64,000 nucleotides of DNA from Curvibacter lanceolatus ATCC 14669 (GCF_000381265.1 NZ_KB906257.1:1-64000), one strand, 5' to 3'; counted from the first letter of the stretch, positions 37,992 to 46,613 are shown. Notes: generated by a model from the letters alone, not told the origin. A program made the numbers and translations.

Positions 37992-39743
37992 ATGTTCAAG
38001 GGTTTTTCTTTTCTGTCCGGGCTCGGGGGCCTGCTGGGCTGGCGTGGCCGCAGTGTGCTGGCTGTGCTGTGGCTGCTGGCCGCCCCTTGGCCGAGCCTGG
38101 CTTCGCCGCTGCTCTTGGAGAACCAGCCGCAAGGGCAATCACTGACTGGCCAGGTGCAGGTGCTGGCCGACCCGAGCGGCCAGGCCGATCTGGCGGCCGT
38201 GCAGGCTTCGCAGGGCTTCACCCAGCCTGGCCAGGTGCTGCGCACGCTGGGCGACCACCAGGTGCTCTGGCTGCGCGTGCAGGTGCAGCAGCAGGAGGCG
38301 CAGGGCGACTGGCTGCTGCTGTTCCCGAGCACGGCCATGCATGCCCTGGCCTTTCATGGCCCGTTCAATCAGGCTGGTGAAGCCCTGGCCCCTCCGGTCT
38401 ACACGGGCTTGAGTCAGCCCTACGGCACCCGTCCGCTGGCCAGCGAGCGCTATGCGCAGCGCCTCAGGCTGCCTGCGCCGGGTGTCTACACCGTCTACCT
38501 GCGGGTGCAGACCAACACCGCCAAGACCCTGAACCTGCAGATCTGGGACACGGCCCGCTACCTCGCCACCCGGCCGCAGAAGCTGTTGTTCGACGGCCTG
38601 TGCTATGGCGTGCTGCTGGCCTTGGTGCTCTACAACCTGGCCCTGGTGCGGGGCTGGCGCGACCGCAGCACGGCGTATTACGTGCTGACCGGCGTGGCCG
38701 CGTTTTTGACCCTGGCCACCTACAACGGCCACACCGCCCACTACCTTTGGCCAGATTCGCCCTGGTGGATCGAGCGCAGCTATGTGCTGGCCCCGGCGCT
38801 GTGGGTGGGCTTCAGTGCTTTGTTCGGGGCTGCATTCCTGGCGGATGAGGCGCCGGCTCGCTGGCCTGCACTGGTGGCTGTCAAATCGGGTCTGGTGGCG
38901 TGTGGTGCGGCCATTCTGGTCAGCGGTGTCGCGGGATGGATGGAGACCGCACAGAACATCCTCGAGGCCTCAGCCGTGGCGGGTGTGCTTCTGCTCACCG
39001 GCCTGGCCTTCGTGCGCTGGCGCAGCGGCTTTCGGCCGGCTTTCTGGTACCTGGCGGGGCGCCTGGTGCTGTTTCTCTTTGTGCTTCTCACGGTCGCCAT
39101 CAGCCGGGGCTGGCTCAATCTGCCGTTCTGGCTGGCCAATGGCATGCAGTTCGGCGTGTGCGCGGAGACGGTGGTGTTTGCCCTGGCCCTCAGCGCCCGG
39201 GTGCGCGAGCTGCAGATGCAGCGGGCCGAACTGCGCATCCATGCGGAGCAGATGGCCCTGGTGGCTGCCACCGACCCCCTGACCGGTCTGGCCAACCGCC
39301 ACGGGCTGGAGCAGGCCGCCACAGGTTTGCTGGACCGTCCAGGGCAGCAGGCGGTGCTGATGATTGATCTGGACCGCTTCAAACCCATCAATGACACCTT
39401 GGGGCACGAGGTGGGGGATCAGGTGCTGGTCGAGGTGGCGGCGCGCCTGCGCGGCGCCGTGCGCGAATCGGATGTGGTGGCCCGGCTGGGTGGCGACGAG
39501 TTTGTGCTGTTGTTGGCCCAGGTGCTGGATCTGGCCCAGCTGGAGGCCCTGGCGCGGCGTCTGGTGCAGGCGGTCTCGCAGCCCATGGTCTTGGGCGAGG
39601 CCCGTGTGCAGGTGGGCGTCAGCGTGGGCGTGGCCTTGCCACCCGGTGACGGGCGGGCCCTGAAGGAGCTGATGCTGGCAGCCGACCAGGCCATGTACCA
39701 GGCCAAACGCCTCGGCAGCGGCTATGCCTTTGCCGCCCACTGA
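37992..39743 (+). CDS. 7TM-DISM membrane diguanylate cyclase
   Basis: A 583-aa inner-membrane enzyme making cyclic di-GMP. A signal/TM start is followed by a periplasmic 7TMR-DISMED2-like domain (about 40-185), then seven TM helices (about 190-390). The C-terminal GGDEF domain has DPLTGLANRHG, DLDRFKPINDTLGHEVGD and the intact active site RLGGDEF, with GGDEF at 500-504. An inhibitory I-site RESD lies at 491-494, exactly five residues before GGDEF, so product feedback is expected. It should sense a periplasmic ligand, probably carbohydrate-like by family. A terminator at 39824 follows it. Confidence 0.93.
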   Translation: MFKGFSFLSGLGGLLGWRGRSVLAVLWLLAAPWPSLASPLLLENQPQGQSLTGQVQVLADPSGQADLAAVQASQGFTQPGQVLRTLGDHQVLWLRVQVQQQEAQGDWLLLFPSTAMHALAFHGPFNQAGEALAPPVYTGLSQPYGTRPLASERYAQRLRLPAPGVYTVYLRVQTNTAKTLNLQIWDTARYLATRPQKLLFDGLCYGVLLALVLYNLALVRGWRDRSTAYYVLTGVAAFLTLATYNGHTAHYLWPDSPWWIERSYVLAPALWVGFSALFGAAFLADEAPARWPALVAVKSGLVACGAAILVSGVAGWMETAQNILEASAVAGVLLLTGLAFVRWRSGFRPAFWYLAGRLVLFLFVLLTVAISRGWLNLPFWLANGMQFGVCAETVVFALALSARVRELQMQRAELRIHAEQMALVAATDPLTGLANRHGLEQAATGLLDRPGQQAVLMIDLDRFKPINDTLGHEVGDQVLVEVAARLRGAVRESDVVARLGGDEFVLLLAQVLDLAQLEALARRLVQAVSQPMVLGEARVQVGVSVGVALPPGDGRALKELMLAADQAMYQAKRLGSGYAFAAH

Positions 39744-39773
39744 GGCGGCCATGGATGTTCCTTGCGGCGCGTC

Positions 39774-39796
39774 ACGGAACGCCAGGCCGGTTCCGT
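39774..39796 (+). repeat. Upstream stem-loop in the roxA leader
   Basis: ACGGAAC (39774-39780) and GTTCCGT (39790-39796) form a perfect 7-bp stem with a 9-nt loop, 28 nt before the terminator-like hairpin ahead of roxA. Confidence 0.6.
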
Positions 39797-39823
39797 AGGA
39801 AAATCGCGCCACTTGGAGCAACC

Positions 39824-39848
39824 CTCCGGCCTGACCGGAGCTTTTTTT
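39824..39848 (+). terminator. Terminator-like hairpin directly ahead of the roxA start codon
   Basis: CTCCGG (39824-39829)/CCGGAG (39835-39840) with a 5-nt loop, then C and seven T (39842-39848). The roxA ATG follows at 39852. The 3' arm contains the only SD-like sequence (GGAG, 39837-39840). It can end the diguanylate cyclase transcript or act as an attenuator for roxA. Confidence 0.7.
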
Positions 39849-39851
39849 CTC

Positions 39852-40985
39852 ATGGACATCACCAAACCCCTCACGCTGCTCGGCGGCCTCAGCCCACAGC
39901 AATTCATGAAACGCCATTGGCAGCGCAAGCCTTTGCTGGTGCGCCAGGCCGTGCCGGGCTTCCAGCCCTTGCTGGACCGGGCCGAGCTGTTCGAACTGGC
40001 TTCGCGCGAGGATGTGGAGTCGCGCCTGGTGCGCCAGACCCACCCGGGCTGGGATGTGCGCTCCGGCCCCTTTGCCCGGCGCAGCCTGCCGGCCCTGAAC
40101 CAGCCTGACTGGACTCTGCTGGTACAGGGCGTGGACCTGCACGACGAAGCCGTGCATCACCTGATGCAGGGCTTTCGCTTTGTGCCCGACGCCCGGCTGG
40201 ACGACCTGATGATCAGCTACGCCAGCAACGGTGGCGGCGTGGGGCCGCATTTCGACAGCTACGACGTGTTCTTGCTCCAGGCCCATGGCAAGCGCCGCTG
40301 GCGCATCGGCCGCCAGACCGACCTGAGCCTGCGCGACGACACGCCGCTCAAGGTGCTGGCGAATTTCGAGCCCGAGGAAGAGTACGTGCTGGAGCCCGGC
40401 GACATGCTCTACCTGCCACCGCGCTACGCCCACGATGGCATCGCCGAAGGCGAGTGCATGACCTATTCGATCGGCTTTCGCTCGCCCAAGCGGGGCGAGC
40501 TGGCCCGCGAGGTCTTGCAGCGCTTGGCTGAAGATGCCGACGATCTGGCCGGCGAGAGCCTGTACCGTGACGCCAGCCAGCCCGCCGTGGCCGACCCGGC
40601 CGCCATTCCCGAAGGCCTGCATGAATTTGCCGCCGATGCCTTGCAACGCGTGCTCAACGACCCCGACGCCCTGGCCCGCGTGATCGGCGAAGCCCTCACC
40701 GACCCCAAGCCCCAGGTCTGGTTCGAGGCGGCCAGCACCGACGCCGACGTGTCGGCCGGTGTGCGGCTGGATCGCCGCACCCGCATGTTGCACGATGAGC
40801 GCCACATCTTCATCAACGGCGAAGGCTTCCGGGCCGCCGGGCGTGATGCCACGCTGATGCGCCAACTGGCGAGTCTGCGTGTGCTGGGCGCACGTGACGT
40901 GGCACGGTTGAGTCCCGGTGCCCGTGATCTGCTGACCGAGTGGTGCGAGGCCGGCTGGTTGCACCCCCTGCCCACCGGGCTTTGA
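39852..40985 (+). CDS. roxA: Ribosomal protein uL16 arginine hydroxylase (cupin/JmjC-type 2OG oxygenase)
   Basis: A 377-aa cytosolic Fe(II)/2-oxoglutarate oxygenase of the YcfD/RoxA family, which hydroxylates an arginine of ribosomal protein L16. The cupin/JmjC core shows ISYASNGGGVGPHFDSYDVF with the H-x-D iron ligands, KRRWRIGRQTD, EPGDMLYLPPRYAHDGIAEG with the distal His ligand, and TYSIGFRSPKRGEL. A helical dimerisation and winged-helix-like C-terminal part follows. The start MDITKPLTLLGG is the usual family N-terminus. The gene sits behind a hairpin with T7 only 3 nt before ATG. A short unknown gene follows after 5 bp. Confidence 0.92.
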   Translation: MDITKPLTLLGGLSPQQFMKRHWQRKPLLVRQAVPGFQPLLDRAELFELASREDVESRLVRQTHPGWDVRSGPFARRSLPALNQPDWTLLVQGVDLHDEAVHHLMQGFRFVPDARLDDLMISYASNGGGVGPHFDSYDVFLLQAHGKRRWRIGRQTDLSLRDDTPLKVLANFEPEEEYVLEPGDMLYLPPRYAHDGIAEGECMTYSIGFRSPKRGELAREVLQRLAEDADDLAGESLYRDASQPAVADPAAIPEGLHEFAADALQRVLNDPDALARVIGEALTDPKPQVWFEAASTDADVSAGVRLDRRTRMLHDERHIFINGEGFRAAGRDATLMRQLASLRVLGARDVARLSPGARDLLTEWCEAGWLHPLPTGL

Positions 40986-40990
40986 GTTTC

Positions 40991-41530
40991 ATGGCTGGCG
41001 ATCAGGCTCCAGGCCAGCCGAGCGCCACCCCTGCCGGGGAGGTTTCGGTCTGGCCCTTCGAAGGCCGCTTCGAGGGGCGTGAGGCCTTTGCCGAGCGCAT
41101 CCGCCAGGCCCTGGCCGCGGCAGCCCGTGAAGGCTGGCGCGAGCTGTTTCTGTGTGATGAGAACTTCGAGGACTGGCCGCTGGGCGAGCGCAGCGTGATC
41201 GAGTCGTTGTCGGCCTGGTCACGCGGCGGTCGCCGCATGCTGCTGCTGGCCGCCTCCTATGAAGAGCTCAAGCGGCGTCACCACCGCTTTGTGCACTGGC
41301 GTCAGACCTGGGATCACCTGATCGAGGCCCGGGTCTGCCGCAGCCGGTCCGTGTCCGAGTGGCCCAGCGCCCTTTGGTCGCCTGCCTGGGCCCTGCAGCG
41401 CCTGGATCTGCAGCGCAGCACCGGCATCTGCAGTCAGGTGCCTGAACGCCGGGTCGCACTGCGTGAGAGCTTGGACGAGTGTTGGCGGCACGGCTCGCCG
41501 GCTTTCCCTGCCTCCACACTGGGCTTGTGA
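40991..41530 (+). CDS. Conserved hypothetical protein downstream of roxA
   Basis: A 179-aa soluble protein with no signal peptide or TM helix. It starts 5 bp after the roxA stop and is probably co-transcribed. The central part (WPLGERSVIESLSAWSRGGR, then RMLLLAASYEELKRRHHRFV) suggests an alpha-beta fold in which a phosphodiesterase-like or nuclease-like strand-helix unit is followed by an Arg/His-rich patch. I do not recognise the family with confidence; a DUF7931-type domain is possible. The linkage to roxA hints at a ribosome- or RNA-related role, but this is only contextual. Confidence 0.7.
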   Translation: MAGDQAPGQPSATPAGEVSVWPFEGRFEGREAFAERIRQALAAAAREGWRELFLCDENFEDWPLGERSVIESLSAWSRGGRRMLLLAASYEELKRRHHRFVHWRQTWDHLIEARVCRSRSVSEWPSALWSPAWALQRLDLQRSTGICSQVPERRVALRESLDECWRHGSPAFPASTLGL

Positions 41531-41644
41531 GCGCGGCTATGATGCGGGCCGGCTGGCGCTGCCAAGCCCTGGTGTCTGCTCAGAAGTCAACCGGCAACTT
41601 TACGTGACAGATACAGAAGGCCACTGATTTCCGCTTGTCAGTAT

Positions 41645-41674
41645 TTGTTGGGATTGACGTTTCCCTTCTATAAT
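41645..41674 (+). promoter_or_regulatory. Sigma-70 promoter of the small lipoprotein gene
   Basis: TTGTTG (41645-41650), an 18-nt spacer and a perfect TATAAT (41669-41674). The predicted leader is about 100 nt, long enough for RNA structure or sRNA control. Confidence 0.7.
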
Positions 41675-41783
41675 TTCAATTTGAGTGAAAAAGCGCGGCT
41701 AAAGCAGCGCACGCTCAGTCAGAGCCGTTCGTAGGGATGGTCTGACGCAACGGAATTCTCTCTGTCCAACAAGGAAACTTGAA

Positions 41784-42041
41784 ATGAAGAAATCGCTCGT
41801 TTTGGCGACCCTGATCGCTGCTGCCGCCCTCGCCGCTTGTGGCAAGAAGGAAGAACCGGCTCCTGCTCCGGCACCGGCTCCTGCTGCTGCCCCCGCTCCG
41901 GCTGAGGCTCCTGCTGCTGCACCGGCCGCCCCGGCTGCTGACGCTGCCGCTCCGGCTGCTGCTGCCCCGGCTGCTCCCGCTGCCGACGCCGCTGCTGACG
42001 CTGCCAAGAAGGCCGCTGAAGACGCTGCTGCCAAGAAGTAA
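41784..42041 (+). CDS. Small Ala/Pro-rich lipoprotein
   Basis: An 85-aa predicted lipoprotein. The signal peptide KKSLVLATLIAAAALAAC has a lipobox LAAC with Cys19. The mature chain is GKKEE followed by an almost pure Ala/Pro segment ((PA)n then AAPAADAAAP-type repeats) and a Lys/Ala/Glu end, so it should be an extended, flexible tether with a basic tail. AAGGAA lies 7 nt ahead of ATG. A consensus -10 promoter and a strong terminator make it a monocistronic, probably abundant transcript. Similar small lipoproteins are common in Comamonadaceae; no function is established. It may bridge outer membrane and peptidoglycan (inference). Confidence 0.85.
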   Translation: MKKSLVLATLIAAAALAACGKKEEPAPAPAPAPAAAPAPAEAPAAAPAAPAADAAAPAAAAPAAPAADAAADAAKKAAEDAAAKK

Positions 42042-42055
42042 TTTCTCATTGCTTC

Positions 42056-42084
42056 AAAAAAGCCACCTTCGGGTGGCTTTTTTT
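42056..42084. terminator. Terminator of the Ala/Pro lipoprotein gene
   Basis: AGCCACC (42061-42067), TTCG loop, GGTGGCT (42072-42078) with T-tract to 42084 and A-tract before it. It can serve both strands; the leftward WalJ-like gene ends 50 bp to the right. Confidence 0.9.
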
Positions 42085-42134
42085 CGTCCATGCCTTTTTG
42101 ACGGTGCCGCAATCCGGTCGTTGGCCACCACCCT

Positions 42135-42908
42135 TCAGAGGCTGTACCAATCCGAGCCGAGCGTCGGGCTGGCGATGCCGATGGCTTCTTCGGGCCAGTC
42201 CAGGGCCTGGGCCAGCGTCTGCCGCACCAGGCTGGCCTGGTTGTTCTGCTCGCTCAGATGGGCCGCGACCACATGGCGCAGTGCCGGGTGCTTGAGTTGA
42301 GCCAGGGCCTGGGCGCTGGCCTGGTTCTCCAGGTGGCCCCAGGGGCCGCTGATGCGCCGCTTGAGAAAGGCCGGGTAGCGCGAGCGGCTCAGCATCTCGG
42401 CGTCATGGTTGGCTTCCAGGTACAAGGCCTGGCAACCGGCCAGTTGGGCCAGCACGTGGGGGGTGATGTGGCCCAGATCGGTCAGCAGGCCCAGGCGCGA
42501 CTGGCCATCTTCACAGCGCAGTTGCAGGGGTTCGCGTGCATCGTGTGGCACGGTGAAGGGGTGCAGGCTCATGCTGCCGAAATCAATCACCTGCTGATCG
42601 CGCGCCAGCCGCAGGCAGTCCCCCAGGTCGGGCTGGCCCAGGGCCAGCCAGGTGCCTTCGCTCATCCAGACCGGCACATGGTGGCGCGCCGACAGGCTGA
42701 GGGCGCAGCCGATGTGGTCTGAGTGCTCGTGGGTGATGAAGATGCCGTGCAACTCACTGACGAGCAGGCCCGCCTGGGCCAGCCGGGCTTCCAGCTGGCG
42801 TATGCCCAGCCCGCAGTCCACCAGCAGCCGGCGACAGTCGCTGCCTTGGCCCGCTTCCACCACGGTGGCATTGCCCGTGCTGCCGCTGGCCAGATTCTTG
42901 AATCGCAT
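42135..42908 (-). CDS. MBL-fold metallo-hydrolase (WalJ/YycJ-like)
   Basis: A 257-aa metallo-beta-lactamase-fold protein. The start RFKNLASGSTGNATVVE and ITHEHSDHIGCA (H-x-H-x-D-H motif), LLTDLGHITPHVL, LEANHDAEML and HVVAAHLSEQNN place it in the YycJ/WalJ group of predicted 5'-3' exonucleases or phosphodiesterases. ATG 42908 gives the usual N-terminus. It follows bamC on the same strand after 116 bp that contain a terminator, so it probably has its own promoter or depends on read-through. Confidence 0.9.
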   Translation of the reverse strand: MRFKNLASGSTGNATVVEAGQGSDCRRLLVDCGLGIRQLEARLAQAGLLVSELHGIFITHEHSDHIGCALSLSARHHVPVWMSEGTWLALGQPDLGDCLRLARDQQVIDFGSMSLHPFTVPHDAREPLQLRCEDGQSRLGLLTDLGHITPHVLAQLAGCQALYLEANHDAEMLSRSRYPAFLKRRISGPWGHLENQASAQALAQLKHPALRHVVAAHLSEQNNQASLVRQTLAQALDWPEEAIGIASPTLGSDWYSL

Positions 42909-42960
42909 CGGAAAAATGAAGGTGCTGAGGCGCTTTGCCAGCCCCGTACCGGGCAGCAGA

Positions 42961-42993
42961 CAAAAGAAAGGGCAGGTCACCCGGACCTGCCCT
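42961..42993 (-). terminator. Terminator of bamC
   Basis: On the minus strand AGGGCAGGTC pairs with GACCTGCCCT (10 bp, positions 42969-42978 and 42984-42993) and is followed by TTCTTTTG. Confidence 0.8.
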
Positions 42994-43024
42994 GCTGTCG
43001 TGCCGACCAGAGGGCCGGAGGGTC

Positions 43025-44143
43025 TTATTTCAGGTCGTCGACCAGCACCTTCACGATGCGCTGCGCCGTGCTGCTGGTTTCCGGTGCGCCATTGGCATCC
43101 AGCACCGAGACGGTGGTGGCATTGCCTTCGCTGCGCACGGCGATCTGGTACTTCACGGGGGCCGTGTTGGTGTCCGAGCTGCTGAACAGCTTGCCGATGA
43201 AGCTGGGCTCCTTCTTGTCGGGGTTGGGGGCGACGTAGCGCACAAAGTACAGGCCCTTGGCGCGATCGCGGTCTTCCACCGTGAAGCCGGTGCGGTCCAG
43301 GGTCAGGCCGACCCGGCGCCATGCGCGTTCGAAGCCTTCGTCCATTTGCACCACTGGCAGGTTGTTGACCTGGGCAGCACGGGCCAGCGGTGCGGGGGCT
43401 GCTGCAGCGGTCTGGGCGCGGGCCTGTTCAGCCGTACCACCACCGAGCTTGACCATCAGGCGGCGCAGGAACTCGGCTTCCAACTCAGGGTCGGCAGGGC
43501 GGGGTTGCCAGGCGGTCTGGGCCGTGTCCTTGTTGTTGGTGGTGTAGGTTTCCACCATGCCGCGGTGGCTGATGTAGATCTCGGTGCTGCCATCGGCGCT
43601 CCGCTCCAGGCGGGTGCGGAAGCGATCCCGTTCGCCGGTGTCGTACAGGGAGTCGATCACCTTGCCCAGGGTGTTGCGGATCCAGTCCTGGGGCAGCTTG
43701 GCGCGGTTTTCGGCCCAGTCGGTTTCCATGATGCCCAGGCGCGAGTCCTCGGTCACCAGGCTGAAGCCGTTTTCGACCCAGAAGTCATGCACCGGTGTCC
43801 AGAGCTGGTCGGCCGAGCGCTTCACCACCAGCCAGCGCTGGTTGCCCGAGCGCTCCACGCGCACGTCACCCAGGCTGCTTGCTGCCGTCTGGATGGCCGA
43901 CACGGGTTGCTTGCCCATGGCCGCCTGGAAACCGGTGGCCGAGACGCTGCTGCCGCCGCCCAGGGCGTAGCGGGTGTCGCCGCTCAACTGCGTCAGGTCG
44001 GGTGGCACTTCCAGTGTGGGCGCCTTGGTGGCGCTTTTGTAGTTGATTTTGTCGCTCTCCAGCGACGAGCAGGCGCTGAGGGCGACAGACAGGCTGAGCA
44101 GGCTGAGCAGGCTGCAAGGGCCCAGTCGTGTGGTTGGGGTCAC
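43025..44143 (-). CDS. bamC: Outer membrane assembly lipoprotein BamC
   Basis: BamC/NlpB (372 aa) is a lipoprotein of the BAM complex. The signal LLSLLSLSVALSAC has its lipobox Cys at residue 25. The following unstructured stretch INYKSATKAPTLEVPPDLTQ is the conserved BamD-binding segment. Two helix-grip domains follow (about 95-200 and 255-370). Translation starts at GTG 44143, with GGAAGGA 6 nt upstream; an open frame continues further upstream but overlaps dapA. The gene follows dapA after 44 bp, an order found widely in proteobacteria. Confidence 0.93.
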   Translation of the reverse strand: MTPTTRLGPCSLLSLLSLSVALSACSSLESDKINYKSATKAPTLEVPPDLTQLSGDTRYALGGGSSVSATGFQAAMGKQPVSAIQTAASSLGDVRVERSGNQRWLVVKRSADQLWTPVHDFWVENGFSLVTEDSRLGIMETDWAENRAKLPQDWIRNTLGKVIDSLYDTGERDRFRTRLERSADGSTEIYISHRGMVETYTTNNKDTAQTAWQPRPADPELEAEFLRRLMVKLGGGTAEQARAQTAAAAPAPLARAAQVNNLPVVQMDEGFERAWRRVGLTLDRTGFTVEDRDRAKGLYFVRYVAPNPDKKEPSFIGKLFSSSDTNTAPVKYQIAVRSEGNATTVSVLDANGAPETSSTAQRIVKVLVDDLK

Positions 44144-44187
44144 GGGAAGTCCTTCCAAGGCAGGAATAGGGTGTCGGTCGACGGCGG

Positions 44188-45084
44188 TCAGATCAGGCCG
44201 GCAGCGCGCAGAGCGGCTTCCACCACCGGCTCGTTGGCCGGTGTCAGCTCGGTCATGGGCAGGCGCATCGCGCCGCCGCACAGACCCATGCGCTTCATGG
44301 CCCACTTGACGGGGATGGGGTTGGCTTCAACGAACAGGTGCTTGTGCACCGGCATCAGCTTGAACTGGATCTCCATGGCGCGCTTCACGTCGCCGGCGAT
44401 CGCAGCCACACACAGCTCGTGCATCAGGCGCGGCGCCACGTTGGCGGTCACGCTGATGTTGCCTTGGCCACCGCACAGCATCAGGGCCACGGCGGTCGGG
44501 TCATCGCCCGAGTAGACGGCAAAGCCCTTGGGCACTTCGCGGATCAGCCATTGGGCGCGTTCGATGTTGCCGGTGGCTTCCTTGATGCCGACGATGCCGG
44601 GCACCTGGGTCAGGCGCAGCACGGTGTCGTGGGCCATGTCGGCCACGCTGCGGCCGGGCACGTTGTACAGCACGGTGGGCAGGTCGCCCACGGCTTCGGC
44701 AATCGCCTTGAAGTGGCGGTACTGGCCTTCCTGGGTCGGCTTGTTGTAGTAGGGCACGACCTGCAGCTGGCAGTCGGCGCCCACGTCCTTGGCGAACTTG
44801 GCCAGCTCGATGGCTTCGGCCGTCGAGTTGGCGCCACAGCCGGCCATGATGGGCACGCGCTTGGCGGCTTGCTCCACCGACACGCGAATGATCTCGCAGT
44901 GCTCTTCGACGTTGACCGTCGGTGATTCACCCGTGGTGCCCACCACACCGATGCAATCGGTGCCTTCGGCGATGTGCCAGTCGATCAATTTGCGCAGCGT
45001 GGGGTAGTCCACGCTGCCGTCTTCGTGCATCGGAGTCACCAGGGCGACGATGCTGCCTGTAATAGGGCCGGTTGGGGAGGTCAT
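44188..45084 (-). CDS. dapA: 4-hydroxy-tetrahydrodipicolinate synthase
   Basis: DapA (298 aa) condenses pyruvate and aspartate semialdehyde in lysine and meso-diaminopimelate synthesis. Landmarks are [30 protein letters not shown] (active-site Thr-Thr), the Tyr in [10 protein letters not shown] and YNVPGRS, and the Schiff-base Lys in [17 protein letters not shown] box about 30 nt before the start suggests its own promoter. It is transcribed with bamC. Confidence 0.97.
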   Translation of the reverse strand: MTSPTGPITGSIVALVTPMHEDGSVDYPTLRKLIDWHIAEGTDCIGVVGTTGESPTVNVEEHCEIIRVSVEQAAKRVPIMAGCGANSTAEAIELAKFAKDVGADCQLQVVPYYNKPTQEGQYRHFKAIAEAVGDLPTVLYNVPGRSVADMAHDTVLRLTQVPGIVGIKEATGNIERAQWLIREVPKGFAVYSGDDPTAVALMLCGGQGNISVTANVAPRLMHELCVAAIAGDVKRAMEIQFKLMPVHKHLFVEANPIPVKWAMKRMGLCGGAMRLPMTELTPANEPVVEAALRAAGLI

Positions 45085-45151
45085 GTCCGCAGTCTCAAAC
45101 GGTAAAAGAGCATTCTAACTAGGCTGCCGGGCCTCCGGGCGTGGCCGGGGC

Positions 45152-45730
45152 TCAGGGCAGGGCGCTCAGCGCATAACGCGGCTGACCCGCATTGGGTTGT
45201 CCGGCCTCGCAAATCGCCACGACGCGCTGCACGAAACGGGCCGGTTGGGGCAGGAATCCGTCCTCGTAGGCCACCACCCGCAGGGGGGCGCAATGGCGCA
45301 GCAACTCGCCACTTCGCAGCAGAAAGTCGGGCCGGGAGGGTTTGCCCACGGTTTCATGGCCTTGGGCAAAGGTTTCGTAAATCAGCACCCCGCCCGGGGC
45401 CAGGCTGGCCAGCAGGGTGGGCATCAGGGGGCGCCACAGGTAGTGGGTGACCACCACGGCATCAAACACCCGACCCTCGAAGGGCCAGGGGCCGCCTTCG
45501 ATGTCGGCGCACACCACCTCGCCCAGCCCGGTGAGGGCCGACAGGGCTTCGGCGTTGCGGTCGACCAGGGTGAGCGGGTGTCCGCGCGCGGCAAACCAGC
45601 GCGCATGGCGGCCTGCGCCGCAGGCCACGTCCAGCACGCGGCCACCGGGCGGCACCAGGTGGCTCCAGCGTTGCACCCACTCAGAGGCCTGGCCTGAGCC
45701 ATGGACGTTGTGGAGCAGGGGAGATGCCAT
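45152..45730 (-). CDS. Class I SAM-dependent methyltransferase
   Basis: A 192-aa small-molecule-type methyltransferase. Motif I is VLDVACGAGRHARWFA with the acidic end of strand 2 in LTLVDRN. Motif IV-like VVVTHYLWRPLMP and post-motif LAPGGVLIYETFAQGHE are typical of the TehB/UbiE-like group. It begins 3 nt after the SDR gene stop, so the two are coupled. Substrate unknown; the length and ETFAQGHE tail match small housekeeping methyltransferases of betaproteobacteria. Confidence 0.85.
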   Translation of the reverse strand: MASPLLHNVHGSGQASEWVQRWSHLVPPGGRVLDVACGAGRHARWFAARGHPLTLVDRNAEALSALTGLGEVVCADIEGGPWPFEGRVFDAVVVTHYLWRPLMPTLLASLAPGGVLIYETFAQGHETVGKPSRPDFLLRSGELLRHCAPLRVVAYEDGFLPQPARFVQRVVAICEAGQPNAGQPRYALSALP

Positions 45731-45733
45731 CGT

Positions 45734-46549
45734 TCAATGCCCCGGGCGCACGTCGTCGTGCAAGGCCTTGAGGGCCATCTTTTCGACCAGGCCCGGGGCC
45801 AGCAGCTTCAGCCAGCGCCCCAGCTTGCCCTGCAGGCTCATGACCACCTCGCGATCGCGCCGTGCCAGGCCGCGCAGGATCAGCTGCGCGCATTCCTCGA
45901 CTGTCATGGCCTTGTCTTCCTTGAGCCCGCTGCGCCCGGCCGCCTTGCCCTGGGCGTTGTAGCCGCGGGCCCGGATGTCGGTGGCCACCACGCCGGGGTA
46001 GGCGGTGGTGACGCTGACGCCGCTGTGGCGCAGCTCGGCCCGCAGGGCCTCGAAGAAGCCGGTCATGGCGAATTTGCTGGCACTGTAGGCGGTGCGGCCC
46101 GGCACACCGACCAGGCCGGCCAGCGAGGACACGGCCACGATGCTGCCCTGGGTGGCTTTCAGATGAGGCAGGGCGGCATGCGTGCACCACACGCTGCCCC
46201 AGAGGTTGATGCGCATGAGGTCTTCATACCAATGCAGGTCGTTGTCGGCCACGTCTTCGAACAAGGCATGAGCCGACATGCCGGCGTTGTTGATCAGCAC
46301 ATCCAGGCGGCCGAAGCGGGCCACCGTGGCTTCGATCAGGTGCCGGCAGGCTTCTTCGTCCGACACATCGGTGCGCACCACCAGGGTGTCGCAACCATGG
46401 CTGGCGCATTGCAAGGCCACTTCGTTGAGCTTGGCGGCGCTGCGCGCGGCCAACACCAGGGCCAGGCCCCGGCCGTGCTGGCGCGCCAGCTGTCTTGCCA
46501 CTTCGGCCCCGATGCCATCGGAGGCACCGGTCACAACCATGGTCTTCAT
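45734..46549 (-). CDS. Short-chain dehydrogenase/reductase
   Basis: A 271-aa classical SDR. The cofactor motif TGASDGIG (T-G-x3-G-x-G), NNAGMSAH and the catalytic SSLAGLVG Ser with YSASKFAMTG (Y-x3-K) are complete. The long C-terminal part (VTTAYPGVVATDIRARGY, then a basic helix) resembles the DltE/KDSR-like SDRs that act near membranes. An ATG 17 codons upstream is less likely; AGGGG lies 7 nt ahead of ATG 46549. It belongs to the leftward MFS-orf55-SDR-methyltransferase unit. Substrate unknown. Confidence 0.88.
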   Translation of the reverse strand: MKTMVVTGASDGIGAEVARQLARQHGRGLALVLAARSAAKLNEVALQCASHGCDTLVVRTDVSDEEACRHLIEATVARFGRLDVLINNAGMSAHALFEDVADNDLHWYEDLMRINLWGSVWCTHAALPHLKATQGSIVAVSSLAGLVGVPGRTAYSASKFAMTGFFEALRAELRHSGVSVTTAYPGVVATDIRARGYNAQGKAAGRSGLKEDKAMTVEECAQLILRGLARRDREVVMSLQGKLGRWLKLLAPGLVEKMALKALHDDVRPGH

Positions 46550-46613
46550 CCTGTTCCCCTCTTTCCCCTCTGATTCATTGGCGTCGCCTGGGCCCGGCAT
46601 CCACCGGATGCAC

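Noticed and set aside
41654-41659. TTGACG as the -35 of the lipoprotein promoter
   Set aside because: It lies only 9 nt before TATAAT. TTGTTG at 41645-41650 has correct spacing.
41699-42112. A 137-codon Ala/Gly-rich frame antisense to the lipoprotein gene
   Set aside because: It is explained by the low-complexity Ala/Pro repeat read backwards; no start signal or homology is seen.
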